Source: Metallyticus violacea
Lineage: Eukaryota > Arthropoda > Insecta > Mantodea > Metallyticidae
Length of the DNA: 64,000 nucleotides
Direction: 5' to 3'
Assembly: GCA_030762175.1 (NCBI GenBank)
Contig: CM060834.1
Coordinates: 69,087,001-69,151,000 of the forward strand
Below, in pieces: positions 33,816 to 45,172 of this stretch (its first letter is position 1; each line of letters starts with the position of its first letter). Both the position numbers and the translations under genes were made by a program. Under the pieces are notes generated by a model, which was not told the origin of the DNA, searched no databases, and was given only the letters and a program-made list of their open reading frames with translations.

Positions 33816-34724
33816 CTTAAAATCAAGCACATAGATTTCTAAAACACACCAAACATAAATTTGTAGGTCATGCGATGTCATTTCGTATACAAGATCCGGT
33901 TTTTCTGCAGTCAGTATCTATTATTTTGTGTTGCTATTGGCAATGTAAATAAATCGTGCTTCGTCCGTAAAATAAATAAATAAACGCGGATCAATAGATC
34001 GAGCATGAACATTATCCGTCACTCATTTAGCAGAAATTAACTCCTCACATTTTCGCGTGGCTGCAATTCCTGAACTAAGTTATCTTGGGCTTTCAATTTT
34101 AAAAGTTTAGTGGCATTTCAAGACGATGTTTACGAAATTCCTGATTACTGCGTAAGTTTTCTCATAGATTTCTTTGAATTTTGTTTTAACTTTTCTCCGA
34201 TGTCCATCAGTTTTTCCTCCGATTTCCACCAGTTTACTTTCGGTTTCTTATCAAGATTGTTCACAAAATTACGAACCTTTTCTCTGTGAGTGACAGCAGT
34301 GAATCTGTCTATAAATCGCCGTCTCACTTCTCTACAAGAGATTTTGTTGTCACATGGGAATCATACATAAAGAATGTGTGTGAAGTATAAGAACTTTTTC
34401 GTATTATAAAGCACTAACACAAAATAACAATGAAACACCTAGTACTTCACACGTTCAACTCTTATACAAAACAAAGACTTCGCGTTCGCATACGGAGAGG
34501 CGAGAAAGTGGAAGGGGGAAAGAACCGGTTAGAAACAGGGCAGGCAAATCCCCGTTACGCCGGCCAAGAGTCCAAATGAAGGTTCTGTGTGTGCCGAGAT
34601 TCTTCATTGAATTCCTTTTCGTTGTCTAAATAAATACTTTCTAAAAAGAATCAAACGCATATATAAGAGAGTATTCTGTAATTGTTAAAGATTTTTTTTC
34701 TTCTTATTTTCCATTTCTACTGCC
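33816..34724. other. No recognisable feature
   Basis: A lysine-rich minus frame of 60 codons (34145-34327) is unrecognised and probably chance. Confidence 0.5.
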
Positions 34725-35230
34725 TATTAATATGCCCTCAATGACGTTCAAAGAGTCTGGCACAATTCTCCAGAATTGTGGAATATTGGCAGTTAATTCC
34801 TGGATACTTTATTTTAATGCCTCCAGATCACGTGGGTTGTGTCGTATACTTTGTTTTTGAGGTTTTCCAACAGATAAAAAACGCAGAGTGTAAATCTGGG
34901 GATCAGAAAAGTCACAAATCCATGCCATGCTCGTATAATTTAATTATGCGTGAGAATTCGCGCCATCTTGCATAAAAAATGACATAGCATTTCTACAGCA
35001 GATGTCAAATTAGTATAAAACAGATTTAGCATCTTCTTTATGTACCGAACAGCCGTGAATGTGCCTTCATGAAATATAGGCGCAATGATGCGGTCCGCAC
35101 TAATTGCACACCAAGCTCTCTACCTTTGGTCATAAAAGAAGTTTAATTAGACGACCAGGATTGTCATTACTCCTATACCTGTTGTTCTGTGAGTTCAGTA
35201 TCACTGAAATGAGCTTTGTCTGTGATTAAA
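34725..35230 (-). pseudogene. DDE transposase pseudogene (Tc1/mariner-like)
   Basis: Minus-strand blocks in order are as follows. ITDKAHFSD (about 35190-35218) matches the TDEAHF catalytic Asp motif, with Glu read as Lys. CAISADRIIAPIFHEGTF (about 35055-35110) matches the family's WCAIS-RIIGPIFF block. FMQDGANSHA (34947-34976) matches QQDGAxPH, the second catalytic Asp. SPDLHSA (34885-34905) matches SPDLxPCD. LENLKNKVYDTT and PRDLEALK lie near 34810-34880. At least two frameshifts and several stops break it. It appears to be cut at its 5' side by the SINE-B that starts near 35283. A possible RFCNG-like piece lies beyond that SINE at about 35560-35600. Confidence 0.83.
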
Positions 35231-35282
35231 AATAAATTCAGATCAATACCCAGAAGTGTTTAATTTTTATTTCTTTTTTATG

Positions 35283-35545
35283 TTTTAATGGTGCTTAACG
35301 CCCGTTTTTACTAGTATGACTTTACAGACGGTAGACATGGATGATAATGAGATGAAATTATAAATTGGTACATATATATTTTTTTTAAAGGAAGGAAGCA
35401 TTCCAGGTCTAAGTTTAGAATGTTTCCTCAGCATCTGCCATTATGAGGACATAGAAAAACCTGGAAAAAACCTCAGTCAGGAAAGAGGACCTAACGCTCA
35501 CGAGTGCTTTGTCGAAACGACCTCGGCTATCCGTTGCTTTTTGCA
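35283..35545 (-). mobile_element. SINE-B next to or within the transposase relic
   Basis: A minus-oriented copy with the tail CTTAACGCCCGTTTTTACTAG at 35294, the body GAAGGAAGCATTCCAGG, and a decayed head. The B box is lost within GGACCTAACGCTCACGAG. If the RFCNG-like piece to its right belongs to the same transposase, this SINE interrupts it. Confidence 0.88.
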
Positions 35546-35664
35546 CGTGATCGATAAACCATTACAGAATCTCACCCATTTTGCACAGTTTATTTCAGGA
35601 ATAGCAGCAATTTTGTATTAACAAAGATTAAATTATTTAGTCCCTTTATGCACGCTATCAATCT

Positions 35665-35877
35665 CAACCGACAAGTGGTTGAGGAAGTTACGTCACGGAC
35701 TCGCGAACGGTAGTCTGCTGTTCGATTCTCGCCAGGACCGTCTTCCCTGGCTGATACTGGGAGGTAATCTTAACATAGGACCAAACATGATTTATAATTC
35801 ATCTCAAGTATTATCAGCGTGCACCGCCTGTGATGCCACCATAGTAAAAACGGACATTAAACACTACCAAAAAGCGA
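35665..35877 (+). repeat. SINE-B, strongly diverged and internally deleted
   Basis: The head is ACAAGTGGTTGAGGAAGTTA with the B box TGTTCGATTCTCGCCAGGAC. Most of the body is missing. The tail is GTAAAAACGGACATTAAACACTACC. Confidence 0.85.
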
Positions 35878-35916
35878 GGAAAAGATAGAAAACAACAATG
35901 AAAACCAGTTTCAAGT

Positions 35917-35985
35917 TTTTTTTTTTTTTCCGGTTAACACACTGTTTTCTGGTTTCGGTGAAGAGGTTCGAACATCTTCACTCTA
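35917..35985 (+). repeat. T tract and second family-D-like fragment
   Basis: A T13 run is followed by CCGGTTAACACACTGTTTTC, then GGTGAAGAGGTTCGAACATC. This partly repeats the order seen at 33763-33810, including a B-box-like GAGGTTCGAACA. Confidence 0.4.
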
Positions 35986-36045
35986 GACTAGTGTTTTTCA
36001 AACCCTATGGGGGTTCCCCAAGGCTTATATGGGGCTTACTAAAAT
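35986..36045 (+). mobile_element. Possible hAT terminal end
   Basis: AGTGTTTTTCAAACCCTATGG, then GGGTTCCCC, resembles hAT (Charlie-type) ends of the form CAGTGTTTTTCAACC with GGTTCC. No matching inverted end was found nearby, so it may be a broken element or a chance match. Confidence 0.4.
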
Positions 36046-38839
36046 TCTTCTGTAATGGTGAGTTTTTAGTTTTTTTTAATTTATAATTATATTATTATTA
36101 CTATTTACACCTGGAATATTGAATTGTGGCCATGCTGTATTAGACACATGGTTAACATTTCTTTAAAATGAGGCATGTGTTTAAATATTTAGTTTCAGTA
36201 GGCGTTATAAGAGAGGACTTTGATTATGCGTTTCGACGGAAGGCAGGAACAGACGGGCGGGTAAAAAGCCACGTTTGGCTATGCTATATCAAAAAGGTAA
36301 TTCTTAGTGTCTGGTTTAGATTAAAACCTGTGAAATACAAAAATATGACTTTAAAGACAAGTAAATATGCTATTGCATTATCATCTTACCTATTTAAATT
36401 GTAGTCTTAATCCATGTATAATTATTTAAACTTATGCAGTCTTTAATATTTTAAGCGTTGTGTCATTTATGGAGATGGGTTCTTAGGTAGGCTTATTGAT
36501 CACAAATGCTACTACTTCAGAATTTTGTATATAAGGTCATGAAGTATTCAGCCTGGTCTTATCATTTTGCAACAGGGCTATTTTCTGTCTTCCGATCTGT
36601 GTGCAAGAATGTATGTTTTGTAACTAGTTCTACGATAAAGGCGAGATCACAAATATTTGATTTAATTTTTTTCTCTAAGCATTACGATTTTTATCAGTTG
36701 GTCTTATGATATTGCAACACACCTTACATATATGCTAAGCCAATTCATTTTAATAGTTGTATTAAACCAGATACCACACGCAACATTGAATTAAGTAACA
36801 TATCTCTAGCATTGGGCAGTGCTAGCACAGAAGCTTCAGTTTATATTCTGATTCGATGGGATTTATGCTTGTTCAGACAGTTGTATAAATGTTAAGAATA
36901 AATCATAATACTTATCAAGAATGTATCAAAAAGCACCTGTGCTAGCAGTTACAAACAATTCAACATTAACTAATGATGGGCGTTCATTATTCCTAGAACA
37001 TTCCAAAATTATCCTTACACGCAGGGCGAGAATCATTAGGGCTCCTAGTGCAACCTGCTGCAGGCTGCGGTCCCGAGCGACAGCGGAGAGAGCCGAAGAC
37101 AGCGACTTGCATAGAATAGCTAGATAATTAGGCTTTCAAGACTTGACACAATACAAGACCGTTTTGTAAACCCCAGAAAAAGTAATGAATAGTAATGCAG
37201 AGGTACAGAAGTAAATATCTCCACCATTTAAACGAGATTTCAGACCGAAAAATAGAAGGAATGCCTTGAAACAACTCTCTATAAACTTGTTCAAAACGAA
37301 TATAGGAATATTTACACAAGTAGACATTGAGCTCAAACTTTCCTACTGCCTGCAGTAGAGAAAAAGACAGGTTTCCTCGCGAGAGATTCTGCAGTGCAAG
37401 GGACAGAAAGCAAGAAGGGAACAGGAAGTGGCATCTGAGCTTCATCACTGCATGCAGCCCTCCTTGACGGCGTGGGAATGGAAATGAAATGCAACATGCT
37501 GCTTGCCGCACCAGACCTACTACTTTATTGCTCCTTAAATTCGTTATATAGTCCTGGAATTGCCTGATACACTGACTCTGAATGTTATATGGCTTTTGTT
37601 TTTAAACAACTGACAATCACCGTGTGAAATTAAATACTACATATATAAGCTATTTAAAATAAAGTTCGTAAGGTATATCACCTTAATTTGGTATGTGAAA
37701 ATACTTTCTTCCTTAAGCTGAGGCACTGGTGAATTGACTGCAAAACTGATCAAATTCATTTTGTGCATGTACTCAGTTTTTTTAAATCTTTGCCTCATTT
37801 TAATGAATAAACGAACATTTTAACTGTTTAGGTGCGCGTGATCATTTTTACATATTAACATGTAAGCATTAATTTTTCGACATCGGTGCCTTATTGAACT
37901 TAAAATTTACTGGTTTTAATGAGAGAAAAATTGGTGAACAAAGAGTCATGCGCCAAGCCAAAGAAAAAAAAAAAAAACGAAAAAAAACAAAAAACAATTC
38001 AGAAGTTTAATACTCCTTAAAAAAAGAAAGAAAAAAACTCTTCTTATTGGCTGGACAACTAAAAACAAATAAATAAGAATAGTAGATGTGTTGATTTGCT
38101 TCACTTGATATTTTTCACACTTCTCAGTATATACATTACTTTCTGTGATCTGATCAAGTTTTCAAATAATTTACCACAGAGTGTAGAAGGGATTTTATTG
38201 TTTGTACAGTGTGTAACAGAACCTCAACGACAGACTTTTAGAAATGGAAAGAGCACATGTACGCTAACATTTCGTCAAGGGAGCCTGGAAGTGCAGAGGG
38301 CATGAATATTCACACAGTAGTAAACTAGCAATTTTATCAAAAAGTTTTCAATGTATTGTGTTCAAAATTTTGACTAATACTTATCAAGGTTGGTTTATTA
38401 TTTCTGCACATTTGCATTGTTTTACTTCAAAACATGTTTGCAAAAATTCATAAAATGACTTCAGTAATTAAAATAAATAAAATTGCAATTTGAAATACAT
38501 TTTTTCAGGAAGTGTGGCTAAATAAGGATTTTGGATTTTTATAACTTTTTGGTATATTTATTTTAGCTTGGGAAGAAAAATTAGTTTCCTAACTGCAATA
38601 CGTTTAAATTAAAAAGTTTAAGCTTTTATTATTTTGAAAAAGGGCAGAAAATAACTTACAATCTAATATAATAAACATTTTATTAATGAAATGCATTGCG
38701 CTTAGGCAACTGATTTTCTTTCTCTAAGTCTACTAGTTAATTTAAAGATCTATGCATCTGAAAATTCAGACCTCGGTAGAGCTTTTTAAAAATAAAATTA
38801 AATTTACTGACTTTCTGACAAATACAAACGTTGCTGTTT
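36046..38839. other. No recognisable gene
   Basis: It includes the longest open frame of the window (minus, 37128-37511, 127 codons), whose product I do not recognise and which overlaps a second frame in the same AT-rich DNA. A-rich low-complexity sequence lies at about 37965-38035. A GC-rich patch lies near 37030-37090. Confidence 0.5.
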
Positions 38840-39230
38840 TCCACAATCGAACTTTTATTTGGTCAACCAGTTCCGCTCTGGTTCCCTTTTGGGGTACATG
38901 ACACTTATAACATACCTTCTCTCCATAAGAAATTAAAGGTCTTTAAATCGTGCGATCGCGCTGGCCACCCAACAAGCCCTGCTCTTCCTATCCAAATTTC
39001 CCCGGATTCTGCGTTTATATGTGCGCGCAAGCATCAGTGCTGAAGTGCGATAGGCCTCCATCATGCTGGAATTACATGCTCCTGCGCACAGAAAGTGGAC
39101 ATGGTCGAACAGATGCGGCAGCATTTTCTGCATTAACACAGCACTGCATGCGCATCACGCGGAACAACCACTGCTGATCGTGAGTAACAGAACGGATAGG
39201 AAGGACCATTTCATGTGCGGAATGAGCTTC
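38840..39230 (-). pseudogene. DDE transposase pseudogene (C-terminal half)
   Basis: WPARSHDLKTFNFLW (minus, 38923-38967) matches WPPRSPDLTPLDFFLW, the block ending the DDE core of many insect transposases. Upstream, the frame at 38933-39139 has MLPHLFDHVHF followed by CAGACNSS where the catalytic QQDGAPPH is expected, so that Asp is gone. LARTYKRRIRGNL stands where the LN...RWIGR region would be. Stops and frameshifts are present. Family membership is inferred from motif order. Confidence 0.62.
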
Positions 39231-39691
39231 TAAAACCGACGCTTAATTCATGAGGAAGGTATCAGTGGACATTTATTCCTCAAAAAAAATTATCCTCTCT
39301 AACATACTTCTTTAAAGTTTGTCGACGAGATCCTGTTAAACAAATACTTATGCAGCTATAAATACTTGAATTTGTCATTTTCTTTCACATAATTTCAGAT
39401 CTTTCCCCTTACTTTAAGCGGAAAGGAAAGTGAATTCAATACATAGCGCTTACAGTAAAGCAACAGTTATATAAATTCTTGTATTCGTATATACAAGTGT
39501 CATGTCAAAAGTTAATCATACTTATGACTTCCAATCACCAACTCGCATATATTATGGTGTTACTAACAGTTTGCACTTGCTTCCCATAAATAGCTCTACT
39601 TCAGATAACAGCAGGATGGAAATGACATTTAGGACAAGAACATGAAGTATTGAGTTATATTCTAATTATACTTTTTCCTGATACCAGCACA
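39231..39691. other. No recognisable feature
   Basis: AT-rich; nothing identified. Confidence 0.55.
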
Positions 39692-39880
39692 TATGACATG
39701 GGTCACTTAGGCACGAATTCGTGAAAGTGTGCATTTCCAATCCTGCAAGGACCGTCCTCTCCAAGGTTTTTTCTAGGCATTCTTGCGCCCCCATCAATGC
39801 CAAATGTCAGGAAACACCCTAACCTTAGGTATGGCACGCTTTCTTCTCAATTTTACTTTCCTAATGTATAATTTCTATAA
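39692..39880 (+). repeat. SINE-B, very degraded
   Basis: CACTTAGGCACGAATTCGTG, CAAGGACCGTCCTC, AAGGTTTTTTCTAGGC, GCCAAATGTCAGG and CCTAACCTTAGGTATGG follow the family order. The 3' tail is not seen. Confidence 0.75.
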
Positions 39881-40681
39881 TACCAAATTAATAAAAAAAA
39901 AAGCCTGAAAACAAAAGAAGTGCACACAAAGATGTACTTTCATTTTTTTTTCTTTACTTTATTGTTAATCGTTAAAATATTTAATTTTTATTTGTAATAA
40001 AAACTCACAAATCCAATGCTTACTTTATACTTATTTTATGTTAAGTTAAAGTTAAAGCCTTTCTATTAAAAACAACCTCACGCGTTACCGGAATATTTTT
40101 CTGTGCCACATTTTAGTCAAGCATGCATTTGCTGAAATGTTTTCTATACAAAGTTCCCATCTGCAGTGCTAGATATTAGTGGTTTGATGGTCTCCACGTG
40201 AACGATATCAATTGGGAGGGGGGGGGGAAAGAAAAAAAAAAAGAAAAAAAAAAGTTAAACGCGTTCTGCAGTTGAACCAGAAATGGGGCTAAACAAATCG
40301 TCGTCGTTCTAACAGAAATCACAATGTATAAATTTGTGTTTTGAGATATAACGATATTAGCGATTTCTGCTCGACTAAAATGTGTAAAATCTGAAGTTAA
40401 TGATAATACAGCGAGTGTTATCTAGAAACAAACAAGAATCACTTCATGAGCTCTGCTAGAGCAGTTAGACTTAAAGCTCCCTTTCCTCAATACAACAGTG
40501 TTAATATCTCAAAAGAGTCGATTTGGACTTAGTGACATCTGCTAGAACGACGTTGAAATGAAATCTGGTGGCACGAGGCCCCCAGACTGTTGGTTGATGG
40601 CTTCAGGGAGTTACAACGAAATTATCTTCGAAAATCTTCATCATTCAATAAAATATGTTTCAATTTTTTTTCTCATATTTA
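39881..40681. other. No recognisable gene; purine tract
   Basis: Contains a G- then A-rich tract at about 40217-40253. No other feature was recognised. Confidence 0.55.
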
Positions 40682-41402
40682 TTAAGGGACACTGGGAGTG
40701 AATTTTCAAATCCCACATTTTTGTATGGATTTTTCTGAAACTTTTGCTATGATCACTTTGCTGTTAAGTTAATATGTGCACCAAATTTAATTCAAATTGG
40801 ATAAATGCATTACGAGCTATAAATTATTTCATTAATTTTATTGGTAAATATGACGCATAATAAAAATCTCCCACGGGACTCATAAGTTGAGAAAATTGGT
40901 TGGCATTTTTTGCAAGCTTTGATCCCCATACAAAAAGTGTACAGAAAGCTATTTTAAATCAATTTGATGAGTGAACTGTTATATTTTAAATATATAAGAA
41001 GTTTTAATATTTAAAATTAATACTTTTTTCAAAGAAAATATATATTTTTTAATTATTATTAGTGTTTGGATGTTTTTTGTCCAATAGTTTGTTATAATGG
41101 ATACTGCTGCACCTTCTGGTAAACTTTAATTGCATTTAAACAAAAACTATGACGCAGGGGACATAAATGAAGTTTTGAGAAAAACGTGTTATGTAAAAAA
41201 AAGTATGCTGCGAAACAGTATGATTTAAAAGGACACAAGGAACTCTTTAAATTGCTGTAGAGTCCGAAAGGAGGAAGGAGACATGCAAATGTTGACTCTC
41301 TGTAGATATCCAAAGTTTCAAGGTACCATTTGCAGAAAAAAAAAATCTTTGGGGGGGGGGGGTCAAACTTTGGCAAAAAAACTCATTTCCAGTGTCCCTT
41401 AA
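40682..41402. mobile_element. TTAA-flanked non-autonomous DNA transposon
   Basis: TTAA at 40682-40685 and 41399-41402 flank a 713-bp segment with inverted ends. The left end is GGGACACTGGGAGTGAATTT. The right end, read inward on -, is GGGACACTGGAAATGAGTTT. TTAA target duplication is the hallmark of piggyBac-type transposition. The outer bases GGGAC differ from classical piggyBac ends, so the superfamily is not certain. No transposase frame was recognised inside; a G12 run lies at about 41351-41362. Confidence 0.78.
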
Positions 41403-42061
41403 GCAACCGCCTATACATTTCATGGAAGAACCACTTAGTTCAGATTTTACAGAAGTTTTAAACACTAGCGAAGCATAACGTAAACCAAAATGCTCAGTAA
41501 CGCAGCCTGGACTAGATTAGCTAATACACTACATCCGTATGTTTAGTTTTCTCTTCCTCTTCCTCATAGTTTCAGATTGAAATTTAGTTTCTCCATAATT
41601 TCTTATATTTTCATTTTTTTACCGCCACAAATACAATAAATTACACTTATCAAAGTGGTATTAATTGTAATTTGTCTTGACCTTCATTCTACTAAAAACA
41701 ACGAAGGACACGCTATGGCATTTCGCATCAGCAAAAGAAGTAATTAGCAACAGTAATGTATTCAGAAGTGTCGGTGTTTGCATATATCAGAAAGAGATAG
41801 CAGGAACTTGTTTAAATGGTAACAACAAAGGTCCCTAGATAACTGCAATCGACTTTCTTGCTTTTCTCACGCATTCGCTATATATGTAAGCACAGCGAGG
41901 TCATGAGAGTGCAATTTATCCACTATAGAGAATCATTTTCAAAACGCTCTACATACTAGAAAACTAATATTAACATTGATTTGTGTTTGCCCATGCTGGA
42001 GATTGCTCCTGGATATTGCGCATCAGAAAAAGGCATAGTTTTGTTCATAATATTAGTTTTA
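41403..42061. other. No recognisable feature
   Basis: AT-rich; no motif seen. Confidence 0.55.
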
Positions 42062-42290
42062 GGTTTTATTTAAGGACGCTCTTAAAAATCTTTGGTCATT
42101 AGCGTCCCATTGAATTAAGGGCGTGAAACGGCCGACAAATTTTGTTCAAGAGACTTCTCCTTTCAGACTTGAGGTTCTCTTGCGTGCCGTAAATCTACGA
42201 CAGGGACCCAACGGCTTTATATCCCTTCAGAAGGAAGCAATACTTAGGATTTTTACATCCTAAAAATGCATCTTCCTTGGCCCGGTTTAT
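42062..42290 (-). repeat. SINE-A lacking its tRNA head
   Basis: A minus-oriented copy from the tail (AGGACGCTCTTAAAAATCTT) through the GGATTTTTAC block. The sequence leaves the family just inside the B-box region near 42285. Divergence is high. Confidence 0.9.
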
Positions 42291-42459
42291 AATGTTTATT
42301 TGTTAACACGATTATAGTTATTTTTCCTCTCTGGTTTCAAAATACATTAATTTTTGATCAAATAATTGCCAAGTAATCGTTGATGTCTCTAATTAACAGC
42401 TAACATGAACGCAAAAGCAACTTAATTTTTTATAGAAGTCTAAGGAAACTTAACTAATG

Positions 42460-43560
42460 TTCATTATCAGTAGCCCGGAAGTTCAACCACTTATTTGGGT
42501 TAAAATAGGCAGGCAAAAATGTACTTAAATACTGAAAACAGGCAGTAATGTAATTAAAAAGATATTTATTAAAAGTGATAACAGAAAATAATATCGCTCA
42601 TTTTTAATGATACTTTTCTTGGTGGCAAGCAACAACAAGATGTTTGTTGAAGATATCAATTGTCATAGTCAGCCGCTTATCAGAGAGAACATTTTTCATC
42701 ATGGAAAAAGGACATTCTACTTCTAATGAAGTGATTGGAGCATATTTAAAACGAGTTGCTTCGGAAGAACTCATACCAGTTACAATAGAACATTCTCCTT
42801 TCAGAACATCATGGAAATGTTGATCAAGACAAAGCAAAGTAGTTTTGAATAGTCCTGGTGAATGACCAAAAGGTGCGCAGTGGTTTCTGCTAGAGTTCAT
42901 TTTATGTTTATACGTTTATAGAGGAATCAGGTTAGTATCTCTCTTACTTTCGTACTGAACACATTGTAGGGACGGTTTATTACACAGCTGTACCGCACTC
43001 ATCTTTCACGCTTGCAACTGTTTATTACATTTATGCATCTGAGAAGTTACCCCAACATAAATTTTTTAGAAAGTCATTTGATAGAACTATTCAAAATTAC
43101 AGTACTTCTTCCCTCATCCTCTCTATTCGTACACCTCAGGTTTTACCGTGCGTTCCTTTCACTAATGAAGGTTCTGCTATTTGAAGAGCTTAAGTAAATG
43201 AGTTGAGAAGAAACTGCTTGAAAAGAAATAAACGTATAACAAGATTTTCAATGGATATTTTTGTGAGGTGAATATGTCATTTAATTTATATAACTTTTTG
43301 CACTTCGATATATTGAAATTCTTTATATTCTTTTTAAAATGCGTAAATAATCGCATAAAAATTCATAAGATCCAAAATGGACAAAAAAAATGTTTCAAGC
43401 CTTAAAATAGGCAACAAAAGCCCCACCCCCCCAAAAATGTAAAATAAATCTAGCCTTACCGAATCCAAATGTAGGAAACGTGTTAATTTCTATTAAACTC
43501 TCAAATATCTCCACCCAGATAGAAAGGCATTTTGCCTAACTCCCGGGCTCTGCTCATTAA
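42460..43560 (-). mobile_element. hAT-like element, copy 1 (about 1.085 kb)
   Basis: The left end is CAGTAGCCCGGAAGTTC (42468). The right end, read inward on -, is CAGAGCCCGGGAGTTAGGC (from 43552). These form a short terminal inverted repeat beginning CAG, typical of hAT. Flanking 8-mers TTCATTAT (42460-42467) and CTCATTAA (43553-43560) match at six positions, as expected for an old 8-bp hAT target duplication. It carries a transposase C-terminal remnant at 42604-42900. It is an internally deleted derivative. Confidence 0.82.
42604..42900 (-). pseudogene. hAT transposase C-terminal remnant in element copy 1
   Basis: A 98-codon minus frame includes FKYAPITSLEVECPFSMMKN, VLSDKR and LVVACHQ. 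This matches the hAT dimerisation block of the form YAPITSxDVERSFSxYK, then ILSDRR, then LVVxCN. ERSFS reads ECPFS, so the signature is damaged. A full hAT transposase is about 600 residues; only the final sixth is present, and the element is too short to hold more. The sibling at 44082-45164 carries the same region with frameshifts. Confidence 0.75.
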
Positions 43561-44073
43561 ATTAAGCTAGCATGAGTTCTCCACTGCCTAATTTAATATT
43601 AAATTACGCTGATCACCGAAAAGTAAGGTGTAAAAATCGCTATATTTTTAAATTATAATGTTATTAAACTGTCCCATAAAAGCTATACATTATTGCTGCA
43701 GATCTGTGCCATTTTTCACTCTATAGAAACGAGAATTCCTTAGAATAGTACTGAGATGGATCCTCACATTCTTTCGCACAATACAAGCTAATGCCCCCTC
43801 TGTCGGTGTCCGGATTTTCTATAGCTCCATTCTTCATATTTCAGGTTTTGAAACGTAAATCGGTGACAGGTGTAAGGGCGTTTTTGCTGAAGGCAGGTTC
43901 CCTATTGTAGACATCCTCCGTTAATGCATACGACAGATGCTCGGAACTCTCGCGGGAAATGTGATAGATTTAAACAGATTATATTACTTAACAATAGCAA
44001 TCAACATGTCAGGGAAAATTCGTCAGTATTACTTTTCCTCGTTGTTCGCTTGGTTCGCCACTGTGATTACTCC
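43561..44073. other. Spacer between the two hAT-like siblings
   Basis: No feature recognised; it separates the two copies by about 0.5 kb. Confidence 0.55.
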
Positions 44074-44074
44074 T

Positions 44075-45172
44075 TAATTAGCGGAGCCCGGAAGTTCAGG
44101 CATGTATTTTGATTAAAATAAGCATGTAAAAGACACTTAAAATACTGAAAATAGGCACTAATATAATTAAAATATGCATTTATTACAAGTCAAATCAGAG
44201 AGTAATATCACTCATTAAGCTTACTTTTCTTGGTTATAAGAAACCACAAGCTCCCCCCCCCCCCCCAAGGTATCAACTGGCATAGTCAGTGGCTTGTCAG
44301 AAAGAACATTTTTCATCACGGAAAAAGAACAATCCTTCCATTGAAATGATTGGAGCATATTTAATACATGTTATTTCGGAAGGACTCATACCAGTTACAA
44401 CAGAACATTCACCTTTCAGAACATCAAATGGAAATGTTGATCAAGACAAAGTAAAGTAGTTTTGAATAGTACTGGCGAGAGTTCATTTTCTGCTTATGCA
44501 TTTATAGGGGAATCAGAGAAAAGAGGGTATATCTTTTACTTTCGTACTGAAAACATTGTAGGGGCGGTTTATTGCACAGCTGTGCCACTCTCAACTTTCT
44601 CGCTTGCAATTGTGTGTTACATTTATACAGTTGAGAAGTTGCCCCAAACAAAAATTTCACAGCAGATCGATATAAGGTCATTCGCCAGAACTATTCAGAA
44701 TTACACACTTCCCTCATCCTATAAATTTTCCTGGTATTCGTATGCCCGAAGTAATTTCAGTAATGAAGGTTCTCCATTTAAAGAGTTTAAGTGAATGGAC
44801 TGAGGAGAAAGTTTTTGATTATTTGAAAACAAAGTATAATAAGATTCTCAATAGATTTTTTTTAGATTAAACATGCCATTTACGTTTTATAACCTTTTCA
44901 CTTCTATATATTGAAATTCTTTATGTGCTTTTAGAAATACGTAAATAAGCCCAGAAAAAATCCATAAGAATCCAAAACAGGCACAAAAAAGTTGTAAACC
45001 TTAAAATTGGCAACAGAAGCCAAAAATAGGTATAACAATGGGTAGGGGCAAAATAAAAACTGTCCCTATCAACACCAAATGTACGGAAACATGTTCATTT
45101 CTATCTAGCTCTTAAATATATCCACTAAGATAGAAAAGGCATTTTGCCTAACTTCTAGCCCTAGTAATTAGT
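44075..45172 (-). mobile_element. hAT-like element, copy 2 (about 1.083 kb)
   Basis: Its left end is GGAGCCCGGAAGTTCAGGC (44083), and it aligns with copy 1 along its length. Shared stretches include AACATTTTTCATCA, GATTGGAGCATATTTAA and GGAAATGTTGATCAAGACAA. The right end reads inward CTAGGGCTAGAAGTTAGGC (from 45164). TAATTAGC (44075-44082) and TAATTAGT (45165-45172) give a likely target duplication. The transposase remnant (about 44216-44460) is frameshifted. A C-run of about 14 lies near 44251-44266. Confidence 0.82.

Noticed and set aside
37128..37511. Longest open frame (127 codons, minus) as a host gene
   Set aside because: No recognisable domain; rich in Leu, Phe, Cys and Tyr as expected from chance translation; another frame overlaps it; no splice or start context.
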